A stretch of 64,000 nucleotides of DNA from Brachionus plicatilis (Eukaryota; Rotifera; Eurotatoria; Ploima; Brachionidae), in contig QEOQ01000303.1 in the NCBI GenBank assembly GCA_010279815.1, positions 1,489,529 to 1,553,528 on the forward strand, written 5' to 3'. The notes beneath the pieces are model-generated. The model was not told where the DNA came from. It saw nothing but the letters and a program-made list of their open reading frames with translations, and ran no database searches. Of the stretch, positions 10,703 through 20,473 are shown in pieces; positions within the stretch are counted from its first letter, which is position 1, and every line of letters begins with the position of its first letter. The position numbers and the translations under genes are program-made.

Positions 10703-12501
10703 TTAAAAGCTAATTTTATTCAAATGCTTTATTAAAGTTACAATAAAGTCTTTTTGTGCCATGGTCAAAGATTGATCTATCAAATATTGAGGAAGCCAGC
10801 CTTTTAGGTTAACATTTAAAATCCAAGTAAACTTTGTAAAATTGTCATCTTTGCGTGAAAAAAAATATCCTGTAGGTCCATTTTCGCCTCTCACATAAGA
10901 CTCTATAACAGGAACTTGGTCTGATTTGCATGCGATTGATGCCAATATATGCTCCATATTGTCATTGAAATAATAACGATTTAAATTTACAAAATCTCTT
11001 TGGGAAACTAGACCACCAGCTTGCTCATGAACACAAACATGTAATATGGACAAATCTTGCCTGATTTTTGTCACTACTTTAGCCTCCTTTACTGTTACAT
11101 TCCAATTTGCGCATTCTTCCACTTCATCTCTTAAAACTTTAAGAAGCAAACTCTCATCAAATGGAATAACTGTATCTAATTTAAACACTTTTCCTATTCC
11201 GGAAAAATATTTTGTTTGTAAGGAACAATTAATATTAGCATTAATGGAATCAATTTTGACGTTTTTTTCATTCAGTAAGTCAATCAGATTAAATTCGGTT
11301 AAGTTCCAATCTTTGTCATCATTTTTTATGCGAACTAGTGTTTCGAGTAGCTCTTCGCTCAATTTTTCAAATTCTAAATACTTAATTTAAATGATCAATT
11401 ACTAATCAATTATCAATTATTTGATATATTTTTAAAATTTACTTTGCTATTTTTGCCAGCTTCAGGAATGTTTGTTAGAGTTGGTCTAATACTTTTGCTA
11501 TTTTTAAATCTCGATCGCCTTTGATCTTCCCTTGGGAAAGATTTTATAGATTGTGAATCATTTTCTTCATCTGAAAAATCTAGAGAAAAATGACTAAAAT
11601 GGAAAAAAAAGGTAAAATAAATAAAAAAATTTAAAAACCCCGAGGAGAATCAAGAGGACTTGCATAAAAAGAAGGCACTTCGGATAGTATTCCTCTTGGA
11701 GCATTCACTGACCCGTAATTTGCTCTTGATGTATTAGAAATAGTTGAATCGGTATCTTGAATCAATTTAAAGTTAAAAATAAATATTTGATGCAAAATTT
11801 ACCAAGAAGAACAGCTTTTTTTTTGACGATAGAAAATATTTTCATATCAAGGTATCCTGTTTGGCCCCAAACAATCAGAAATGATATTATTAAAATTAAA
11901 TAATCAGTAATAATCTTGTGGGTTCCTTTAATCTTTATGAAAATTTTAATAGATTATTTTTGATTAAATAAATTTTATACCGCAAAAATAATAACTTTTG
12001 ATATCAAAAAGCTGGAAGATGCAAAAGTTATAATCTTTAAAAAAAAAATTATCAACAAAAATAACAACTAGAGTGTTCTTACTGCTGCAGGAATCCAATG
12101 GTTTATTTTAAAAATGGTGTAAAATAAATTTAGAAAAATGAATCGCACCACTGAGGCAACCTTTTGAAAAATTTAATTGTCCGCGGTTAGATTTATTAAA
12201 ATAAGAGCATACTGCCACGTCAAACAATGACGAATCAATATTGTATTTTTTTATTTCTTCCTCATACGCTTCTTCTATTGAAAGTCCTTTTGTCTTGGAA
12301 AAAGTTAAAAGTTTTATTTTAATTGAATTCCAAAAAAACAAAACATACAGTGCAATAAATTAACCACAGAAGACTGGTGAATGTAAAGTCAAAAAATAAA
12401 AATAAAACAAAAGATCGCCTGGTGGCCTTCAGGTTCAATTCAATTTCACTGCAATTTAAAAGAAAATTTGCATTTTCAGCAGTAAGTCGATTGGATGGCA
12501 T
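10703..12501 (-). CDS. STARD3: StAR-related lipid transfer protein 3 (MENTAL + START), 8 exons
   Basis: Endosomal sterol-transfer protein. Exons run from high to low coordinates: 12349-12501, 12213-12293, 12083-12160, about 11982-12035, 11803-11932, 11639-11755, 11443-11579 and 10703-11380. Exon 1 ends in RRSFVLFLFFDFTFTSLLW, the first MENTAL helix. Exons 2-5 give EEEIKKYNIDSSLFDVA, VASVVRFIFLNLFYTIFKIN, SSSFLISKVIIFA and a further helix, matching the four-helix MENTAL domain in order. Exons 6-7 encode a Ser/acidic linker (SFYASPLDSPRDFSDEEND). The last exon holds the START domain, with GGLVSQRDFVNLNRYYF, YVRGENGPTGYFF and FTWILNVNLKGWLPQYLIDQ. The joined protein is about 475 residues against 445 in human. 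Introns are mostly 45-100 nt. It faces the TRAK gene tail to tail. Confidence 0.93.
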
Positions 12502-13100
12502 CAGGATTGGACAAACATAAAATATTAAGAAATCTTTTAAAAAATGAATAAATCTAAAATAATTTTAAATTTATCTTTCGATTCAAAAAAAGAATTTAAA
12601 CATCACTTTTTGTATATGTTGATAATTTTTAAAAATTTTTTGGTCACATGTCTAATTGAAATTTTTCATAAATTGTTAGTCAAAGCATTTTAAGATATGA
12701 TTTCTTTTTAGAAATAAAAACATTGTCTTAAAAAAAGGATTTTTGAACTAATTTAATTTTTTATAAAATTTTTAATTCCAATAATCTTTTTATTAGCAGT
12801 ACATTCTTTGTAAAATAAAACACAGGATTCTTTTAATGATTAGAAATTTTTGTTTATTTTTAATCATCAAATTAGAATTAAAAAACAAAAAGATCATTAA
12901 CGAGGTATTTGCTGGAAAACTTTATCATTCTTTTCTTATTGTACAAAACTAAAAATAAATAAACAAAGATTTTTAAGAGATCATGATATATACCTTAAAC
13001 TGGACAGGGTATTTTATTGAAAATAGAAAAAAATGCTGAAAAAATCGAATTTGATTAAACTAAATCAAAAAATTGATTGATTACTAATTAATATGAAGAA
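12502..13100. other. STARD3 5' flank, AT-rich
   Basis: This is presumably the STARD3 promoter and 5' UTR region. No motif stands out, and no coding sequence is seen. Confidence 0.4.
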
Positions 13101-13106
13101 TATCGT

Positions 13107-13640
13107 TTAAAAAAATGATAAATATTTGTTTAGGCAAAATTGGTTTTGTAATTCGTTTGCTTCTACAAACAGCTGATTTGAATCTTCCTCTTCATCATCA
13201 AGATAATCATTCATGACTTTATTTTCGTGAATCAACTTGTCCAAAACAGAATGCAAATTTAAGCTGTCTACAAGACCACAATTTATCAAATTTTCATCAA
13301 AGTCACTGCATATTTCGGATACCTAGTTGATGACATTTGTGTAACCTGGTGATCCCATATTACCCTCTCTTGCAAAAGTATGATCTGAGTTTATGAACTT
13401 ATCTTACCATTATATATTCAGATTTTTTGTTAAACCAGCTTGTTTGACATAATATTTTTGATGACACGGAGCACTATCACAAATTAAGGAGGATTCTTCA
13501 AGATCATTGATAACCAAAATGTAGAGACTTCAAAATTGAAATTATTCTTAAGACTGAACCTGGGACTAATATCTGAAGACTAAAATTAATACCGTAGCCA
13601 TATGATGAGGAACTACAGTATTTTTTTTATTAGAAAAAAT
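13107..13640 (-). pseudogene. Decayed DDE-transposase-like relic
   Basis: On the minus strand, around 13410-13530, the translation reads NDLEESSLICDSAPCHQK. This resembles the LLLDNAPSH catalytic segment of pogo/Tc5-type DDE transposases. Downstream at 13107-13320 an open stretch gives NLINCGLVDSLNL and VMNDYLDDEEEDSNQLF, compatible with an acidic transposase C-terminus. The frames do not join. The family assignment is inference from a short motif. Confidence 0.4.
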
Positions 13641-13649
13641 ATTTTTTAT

Positions 13650-14395
13650 AGAATTTTTATTTTCGAAAAGAAGTGCATCTATCAAAGAGGAATGGAAAGA
13701 ACAAAGGAATAAACGAAATGCCTCAGAGCCCTTCAATTAGACTAGGGTGTAAATTCAATGTATTATTCCTATGCTCCACAAGAAGCGAGTTCGGGAAAAT
13801 ATTAAATTAAATTACGCCTTAAATTTAAGAATGACACAATTAATCCTTGTTTTTTTTAAAGATCTGCATTTATTTCATTTGTCTTAAAGTTCAAAATATT
13901 TTTTTTTTTATGCTATTATTTATTAAATTTTACTTTATTTTAATGATCTATAAAATATATATATTTTGATGGAATCATAAATTATAGAAATTCGTTAATT
14001 GGCTTTACTTTATCATACTCGTCTCATGTTTTAGATAGCTCAAAAAAGTCACTTTTAACGAGGCATGAAAAAAGCCTGTAAGCTCTTCTAAAACAGAAAA
14101 GTAAATAAAATGAATGTATATTTAAACTCTATTTTTTCAATTTTTTTTAAGTGTTGTAAATCGATTTTCAATAATCGACTTAATTTTTTGTCTTTTTTTT
14201 TAAATTTATCTTTTAATTGTAGTCGATTCTCAGCGGTAATTTTAAATTACCTGAAGTTTCTAGATAAAATACTCAGTATAAATTTGAATTCTTAAAATTT
14301 GTTCTTCTTTAATTAATTATTGTGAATAAAAGTATTCGCCTAGTTTTGAATTTAAAAATTTTCGATTTTGAAATCGAAACTTTACGAATTACAAA
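13650..14395. other. AT-rich intergenic, nothing recognised
   Basis: Low-complexity sequence. Short open frames here are homopolymer-driven and have no coding character. Confidence 0.4.
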
Positions 14396-14650
14396 TAAAC
14401 TTTAAAAAAAAAGCAAAGTAAAATTCTTGTTGAATTTTCAATTTACTTTTTTTGCTCAAAAATTTCAAATGCGCAATTTCATTGCATTGCAATTACAGTC
14501 TTTTAACTTTTAAAACTTTCAAATTTCAATTCAAAAAAGTTGACAATATGCAATATAACTTAATTGCGTATTTGAAATTTTTGAGCAAAAAAAGAAAATT
14601 GAAAATTAAACAAAAATTTTACTTTGCATTTTTTTTTAAAGTTTTTTTCC
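14396..14650. repeat. Inverted-repeat (foldback) element
   Basis: The left arm, from AAACTTTAAAAAAAAAGCAA through TTTTGCTCAAAAATTTCAAA, is mirrored on the right by TTTGAAATTTTTGAGCAAAA and ending TTTGCATTTTTTTTTAAAGT. The arms are about 75 bp around a spacer of about 85 bp. There is no coding capacity. Confidence 0.65.
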
Positions 14651-15470
14651 TCGTATACATTTTATTTTTTACGTAAAAAATGTTAAAACACTAAAAGCTC
14701 CAGAATAAAAAGTTTAAAAAAATATTTAAGAATGGTAAAAAATGTAATTTTTTTGTCATAATAATGGATCTTATTTAAAAAAATTAATTCAACTAACATT
14801 TATATTTCAATTAAAAATGATATAGCTATTTATTTTCTGTAGAATATATTGAACAATACTCATGAGCATGTAGCGAAAAAAATTTTAATTTTTTTGTTTT
14901 GCTAGAAAAACTTTTATCATCAACCAAATTCAAAGCTATTTTTCTCTAAGCATGAATATATTCATATTAATAATTTAAAAATTTTTTTGATTTTAAGGTT
15001 ATAAATTTTTATTCGAAAAAACGCTTTTGGATATATTCTGATAGTAAAATTGGAGGCATTTGTAGTCTAAAATTTTGATTATTACAATTAAGTTTTACAT
15101 TTTTCGCACCATTTGACCCCTCAAAACCTTAATTGAAAAAAATATTAAAAATTTAAAAAAAAAAAAAGAATTTTTAAAATAAGATAGCATTAAATATTGA
15201 TATCGCTAAGTCTTTTTTTTACACAAAGATACAAGCGGCATTAGAAATTTACGAACAAAAAATTTAACATAATTCTCATTTTTTTAATTTCTGTAATTTG
15301 AAATTTTATCTGATTCAATTTACAGTACCAATATTAAATCATATATAAAATTATATTAAAAAACTTAGCATATCTTTTAAATTTTTTTAATATTTAATTT
15401 ATTTTTAGCCCAAGTGTTGCTTTTTAAATCATTTAATTTATTAGTTTTTATTTGTTTTTAATCTACACTG
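14651..15470. other. AT-rich intergenic, 3' flank of R3HDM4-like gene
   Basis: No gene or clear repeat is recognised. The part nearest 15470 should be the 3' UTR of the minus-strand gene. Confidence 0.4.
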
Positions 15471-15473
15471 CAT

Positions 15474-16272
15474 TTAAAATATATTAAATATTAAATTACT
15501 TTTTGATTTAATATTCAAATATTGGCTCAAACCATAAAGTACCATTCTATCAAATGGACAATGAATTTCTGAAATAAAATGTTCCGAATTCGGAGTACAT
15601 AAAAATAATGGCACAATCTCGCTCTCAAATTTTTTCAAACAAATCTTTGTTAAAAAATAAAAAGAATCAATTAAGCGTTTAAATTGTATTTTACCAACGA
15701 ATATTCTTTTCTATAAATTGGTTGCAAATTTTTGTCTATTTTAAGAAAGCGTTTGTGAGCGCTTATAAAAGGATTGTTATCCAGCTTGGTAATATTTGAT
15801 TCATGGTTAATAATTTGACTTTCATAATTTGCTAGAAAATCATCTTGTTTATCACCGCTTTTTGAGATAAAATCTAACCAATGCTTAATTTTTACAATTA
15901 AAGAAGAAAATAGCTTAATATTTAAAATTTTTTAAACTTTAAGATTTTCTTCATTAGAAATTAGTTTGAAAAAAGGCGAATCGTTTTCGATTAAAATACT
16001 TGTTGTTTGAACCATATCATCTTCTTCTTCCAAACTAGCATAATCATGACCAAAAAATGAAAGCAGATAGCATACTTAAAACTTAGAGTAAAATATTTTT
16101 CTATCTTTTTTGTACTCTTACAGGATTCATGTCTTCTAGCTTGCCTTTTGCTTCTTATTTTCTTTTGGCTCCTCTTACTGTAGTCATACATTGGATTAGG
16201 GATATAATTGTTGCTAGCTTCTTCACTTTGTACGTTTTTGACAATGTTTTTTTTCGGTAATTCAGCTTCCAT
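15474..16272 (-). CDS. R3HDM4: R3H domain-containing protein 4-like, 4 exons
   Basis: Probable nuclear R3H-domain protein of little-known function. Exon 1 (16122-16272) starts MEAELPKKNIVKNVQSEEAS and ends KRQARRHES. A roughly 47-nt intron leads to exon 2 (about 15938-16074: CYLLSFFGHDYASLEEEDD to NEENLK). An intron of about 54 nt with donor GTTTAA leads to exon 3 (HWLDFISKSGDKQDDFL to IYRKEYSL). The last exon, down to 15474, gives KKFESEIVPLFLCTPNSEHF and FDRMVLYGLSQYLNI, which aligns with the C-terminal R3H region of human R3HDM4 (WEERLLRFF... FERLLLHAVCQYMDL). The protein appears to stop about 25 residues earlier than the human one, so a further exon may be missed. Identity rests on remembered family motifs. 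Confidence 0.75.
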
Positions 16273-16474
16273 TTCGAAAAAATATATGTTTGATATTTTT
16301 GAAGTATTTTTGATTGATTTTTTTTGCGTAACAATAAAAAGATAAAATATTTTTATTTTATAAAAAATTTATTCTACATAATTTATATTTTTTATAATAA
16401 ATTCATTTTTATAAGAATGCATATTTTAGTGAAAAATTACTGAGTTTTTAAATTGTTAAAAGAATTTTGAAAAT
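16273..16474. promoter_or_regulatory. Putative divergent promoter between R3HDM4-like gene and small candidate gene
   Basis: There are 202 bp between the minus-strand start at 16272 and a plus-strand ATG at 16475. It is AT-rich with several TATAAA/TTTATA words, none decisive. Promoter function is inferred only from gene orientation. Confidence 0.3.
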
Positions 16475-17083
16475 ATGGGAAAATTGAGCAATAGTCTTGC
16501 GGAAAGTGAGTTTTTATTTTTGTCTCTTAATTTTTGATAAAATAATAAAGGTTTTTATTTTAAATATGAGTATTATTTAAAGACAATTTTTTAAAATTAT
16601 TTAATTTAAATTAAATTAATTAAAATTGTTTTTTTTTTACGAAATATAATAAAAGTTTGAGTAATCTTTGATTAAGTGAAAGTAGAGAAATGTAATACCA
16701 CCTCGGTCGCATCATTTCTATTTTCTATATTATTTGCGACAGATGTATATTTTCTTTTAAAATAAATAATTTGAATTATCAATTTTTAATTATCATTCTA
16801 AAAAATAATTTTAGTTTAATATTGAAAAATGAATAATTGATATTTTCAAAAATTTTACAACTAAGAAAATACTTAAAATTTTTAATCATGATTTTGTTTT
16901 TAAAAGCAATGGACTTGTCTAGTATTTGAATTTTTGGACTAGATTTATTTTAAATTAAATTTAGAAATAATATTGGACGAGCTTTCAATTGAAAAAAAAA
17001 AAATTGACTCCCGAAAAGTGTCAGAATTATATAAATCACTTAAAAAAAGAAAGAATTTTTATAAGTATAAAAACACAGCTTAA
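16475..17083 (+). CDS. Candidate small two-exon gene, 49 residues, unknown function
   Basis: ATG at 16475 gives MGKLSNSLAE followed by the consensus donor GTGAGT (exon 1, 16475-16505). After an intron of about 460 nt, acceptor AAATTTAG at 16957-16964 leads to IILDELSIEKKKIDSRKVSE and then LYKSLKKRKNFYKYKNTA with stop at 17081-17083. The joined length is 150 nt and the frame is kept. The product would be a small lysine-rich helical protein. I do not recognise it. The good donor, frame closure and divergent position next to R3HDM4 support it, but it could be chance. Confidence 0.35.
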
Positions 17084-17420
17084 AATTAAATTAATAAACA
17101 ATTTGAATTAAGGTAATTAAAATCGTTATTGAGAAAGAAGGTGGATGGTCGAACCATTAGTTTATATTTTATCGGTATTTTAAAATTTTATAAATATTAG
17201 CGATTAAATATTTTGTATAAAAAATCAGTTAAAAATGTATACAAGTTTTTTTAAAAAAATTTTCATTATTTTCCGTATTTTTACTCTTTTTAATTAAAAT
17301 ATACCAAAATTTACCATAATTTAAGTAAAAAAAGGTAAAAAAAAGGAAAACTTACAAAATTTTTTTTTATATCTTTAAAAATAAAATAATTAAAAAAAAT
17401 ACAAAAAATTTGTAATAAAT
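17084..17420. other. AT-rich intergenic
   Basis: Nothing is recognised except TTTACCATAATTTAAGTAAA-like sequence at 17290-17340, which has TACGTAAAAT-rich counterparts at 17960-18080 beyond the inverted-repeat element. Confidence 0.35.
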
Positions 17421-17440
17421 GTCAAAATTTCGGTTTTTTT

Positions 17441-17930
17441 TGGGCATTGTGAAATTTGGTACAAAAAGCAAAAACAAAATATAATATATACAAAAGCTTA
17501 AGTTCTGAAAGGCAAAAACATGTTCTGTAAATTGTAGCAACTGATACATCCTTTGTACCACCTATAAACTGATTCTGCAAAATTCTGCAAAATTGAGAAC
17601 ATTGTGAATTTTAGTACAAAAAACAAAAATAAAATATAAAAGACGCCAGAGTTTTAATTTGAAACGATCAAAACATGTTTTATAAATAATAGCAACTGAT
17701 GCATCCTCTGTACCACCATTTAAATTCGAGTCGTATTTTTATAATATCGCAAATTCACAATTTTCTGAATTTTGCAGATTTATTGCAGAGTTTTGCAGAA
17801 TCAGTATATCTGTGGTACAAAGGATGTATCAGTTGCTACAATTTGCAGAACATATTTTGGTCCTTCACAACTTCTGCTTTGACAATTTTCATATTTTATC
17901 TTGTTTTTTGTACTAAAATTCATAATGCCT
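17441..17930. repeat. GCATTGTGAA-family MITE-like element with duplicated left arm
   Basis: The left arm starts GGGCATTGTGAAATTTGGTA, with AACATGTTCTGTAAATTGTA and ACTGATACATCCTTTGTACC. A second, diverged left arm (ATTGTGAATTTTAGTAC, GCAACTGATGCATCCTCTGT) follows directly at about 17600. The right arm has TGTGGTACAAAGGATGTATC, ACAATTTGCAGAACATATTT and TACTAAAATTCATAATGCC. It is therefore one element with an internal tandem duplication, or two nested copies. Confidence 0.65.
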
Positions 17931-18122
17931 TTTTTTTTGGACATTTTGGTTATTACTATATTTTACTTTATTTTACGAAAAATATACGTAAAATACCGTA
18001 AATTTACTAAATTTTACTTGGGCAATTTTACGTAAATTTTCGTAAATTTACCATATTTTACGTAAAATATAGTAAAATATAGTAAAATACATATATCGTA
18101 ACACCACTGTAAAATGATCCTG

Positions 18123-18545
18123 AAAGAACAAAACTCTATTTGCATTGAAATTTGGACCTTTTTCTATTAATTAAGGAAAAACGAGTTCATATAGAATTAT
18201 ATATTAAATGAAAGATCTTGGACTCATCTTTCGGCAAAATTATTTAATTTTTTTGATTTCCAAATAAAAATGTCAATTTTGGCAAAAAGAAAATGTTTTT
18301 TTTTTTACAAAATAAACTTTACAAATGAATTTGCAACGATTATTTTTTAGCTAAAAAATTCTTTAGCTAAAAAATATGAAAGAACTTTCAAAAAAAGTTC
18401 ATTATAACATTAATTTTTTTAATTTCTAGCCACAACTACATTTTAAATATGTATTCAGCTTTGACATATAATTCTATATGAACTCGTTTTTCCTTAATTA
18501 ATAGAAAAAGGTCCAAATTTCAATGCAAATAGAGTATTGTTCTTT
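18123..18545. repeat. Inverted-repeat element, GAACAATAC/TTCCTTAATTAATAG family
   Basis: The left arm AAAGAACAAAACTCTATTTG, then CATTGAAATTTGGACC, TTAATTAAGGAAAAACGAGT and TCATATAGAATTATATATTA, is mirrored by the right arm ending CAAATAGAGTATTGTTCTTT. The arms are about 85-90 bp in a 423-bp element. Related arms lie at 58192-58275 and 62155-62255. Confidence 0.75.
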
Positions 18546-18549
18546 GAAG

Positions 18550-19030
18550 AATACTGATTACTTATAATGGCTAATCAATTGCAATTGTCCATAAAAAAAA
18601 TGAAATTTCTTCATTCTTCAAAACTACTGTAGGTGTTAAACAAGGGCATCTTGAAGTTTAGGATCAAAAAAATCAGATCAAAAAGTAATTTTTTTATAAC
18701 TTTTGAATGGTATTTGATTAAATTTCTCTGCAAAAACTCTGCAATTTTGCAGGAAAATGCATGTCATTAAAAAGTATTTAATTCAACTGCGCAATTTAAT
18801 TGCAGAGTTTTTGCAGAGCCTTTTCTAATATTCAGCATGTTTTTTGCATTATTTAGCATTTTGCAGAGAGATTTAATCAAATACCATTCAAAAGTTATAA
18901 AAAAATTACTTTTTGATCTGATTTTTTTGATCCTAAACTTCAAGATGCCTTAAACAAGGCGACCCATTTTCATCAAATTTATTTTCAATTTACGTAGAAG
19001 ATCTAATTAATGAAACAATGGACAATGATT
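18550..19030 (+). pseudogene. LINE reverse-transcriptase relic split by an inserted element
   Basis: The plus-strand reading SSFFKTTVGVKQ stops at 18644 and resumes at 18959 as GDPFSSNLFSIYVEDLINET. Together they make the GVKQGDP...LF reverse-transcriptase motif. The break is exactly the 305-bp inserted element plus one 9-bp target duplication. The rest of the polymerase is missing or unreadable. Confidence 0.75.
18645..18949. mobile_element. MULE-like MITE with 9-bp target duplication
   Basis: A 305-bp element starts GGCATCTTGAAGTTTAGGAT and ends ATCCTAAACTTCAAGATGCC, with near-perfect inverted arms of about 90 bp. It is flanked by TTAAACAAG at 18636-18644 and 18950-18958. Long terminal repeats with a 9-bp duplication are typical of Mutator-like elements. 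The centre has TGCAGAG words and no coding sequence. The high arm identity suggests a recent insertion relative to the decayed reverse transcriptase it disrupts. Confidence 0.8.
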
Positions 19031-19306
19031 TAAATTAAAAACGAAAATTTACGCTTAAAATTACATTTACTATTTTAAAAATTAGAACAGCTAAAATGAG
19101 CAGATTAATGACAGAAATAAAAAAATTCAAAAATTTATATAGAATATTTATTTATCGTTTGAATGCAACGAATTGTCGAAAATTAAATAACATCCAATAA
19201 ATAATATACGAAAATTTTTTAAACCAAAGTCGAATCAAAATATGAAAATGTAAATCAACCATCTCTCATGTTCCATTGTTCTAGAGAGTAATTATTTCAG
19301 AATTTT

Positions 19307-20276
19307 TCAGTTTGATTTGTTTAAAATGGGTCTTGCGTACTCGACAAACTCGTCGATCAAAACTGGCCAAGCACCTTCTTCGTCATAATTTGAAAAATCT
19401 CTATTTATATTGATTGCAAATTCGAGTAAAAGATTCCATGTATCCTTAGATATACTTTTTTTGTGATGCTCCTTTGGTTTATTTCATTAATTAATTGTAT
19501 AAATTATTAGATCAATTTTATAGTTTACGTTAAGAAAGTCAATCCACAAGTTTAAATAGGAAAATTTCTCATTTAAAATCATTTTCCAATATTCGACGGC
19601 ATCTTCTAGGTCCAAGCTTTTCTGAGATGGATTCTTACCAAAATTAAATGTGAAATGGTACAAATCCTTGAACTTGTTTAAATCATTGTTTAATTCGGCA
19701 TCGATTTGATATATTTTATTTCTCAATTTTTCTATTGAATCGCACCTTAAAATATGAATATCATTTTTAATTCACTTTTAAATGTTTTCTCATTCAAAAT
19801 TTGAAGCTAATTCAAAGAAATTTTGAAGAAGAAAAAAAATCGTTTCCAATCAATTACCCTAGCTCGTTCATTGCGTTGTAAAATTCTTCTTTAGAAAACT
19901 CGCCTTGCACCTGGGCTTTGAATTTCCAAGCAAGAACAAGGACTATTTTGTCATCTAATTTAAAGTTTAGGTCATTAAGAAATTTGCATACGCCTTCTTG
20001 AGTCATCTTTTCGGCATTAGCTGGCAAACTATAATCTTTGTACAGATTCCATAATTGGTCGAGTTTTTTTCTGTCTGCTAAACTTTTTGAGCTTGAACTC
20101 TCGCCACTTCGCCTAGATGGACCAGAATCAAGGCTGAGATAATAAGCATCTACGGCCAGGTCCAGCTTCCAATCATGCTGGCTCAGATAAAAAAGCGCAT
20201 TTTTCTCATTTGCCTGTGTGAAATTAATAAATTGAGCAACTAACTTTTGTTTTTGTTTACTGCTTATGGAACTCAT
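19307..20276 (-). CDS. DCUN1D1: DCN1-like protein 1 (defective in cullin neddylation), 3 exons
   Basis: Co-E3 for cullin neddylation that recruits NEDD8-loaded UBE2M to cullins. Exon 1 (19858-20276) starts [20 protein letters not shown] and holds the UBA-like domain ([20 protein letters not shown]) and the start of the PONY domain. Exon 2 (19529-19745) gives [15 protein letters not shown] and [20 protein letters not shown]. Exon 3 (19307-19471) gives [19 protein letters not shown] and [20 protein letters not shown], the conserved cullin-binding C-terminus. The joined length is 266 residues against 259 in human DCUN1D1. All junctions keep frame. The 5' end is 197 bp from the divergent LRAT-domain gene. 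Paralogue number (1 or 2) is uncertain. Confidence 0.93.
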
Positions 20277-20473
20277 TTGACCAAAAATCTTTTCTCAACA
20301 AAAAAAAATTCACAACAAAATGAATTCGAAGCATATGATAGAAGCATACATAAGCAATTGATGTTCATTATTGCAAAATTAACCCAGCTTTTAACTTTAT
20401 TTTATTTCTAGTTTAAATTATGAGTTTTTTGTATTATGAAACACTTTTTCTTTTCTCTTTTTTCTAAATCAAA
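20277..20473. promoter_or_regulatory. Divergent intergenic region, likely bidirectional promoter
   Basis: 197 bp separate the DCUN1D1 start (minus strand) from the LRAT-domain start (plus strand). It must contain at least the 5' UTRs. No core promoter motif can be called with confidence. Confidence 0.4.

Noticed and set aside
14110..14676. Short hydrophobic plus-strand frames at 14110-14295 and 14452-14676
   Set aside because: The first is Phe/Leu/Asn translation of T-rich sequence; the second lies across the foldback repeat at 14396-14650.
18645..18949. Possible hairpin regulatory RNA
   Set aside because: The 9-bp duplication and insertion within a reverse-transcriptase motif identify it as a transposed element.
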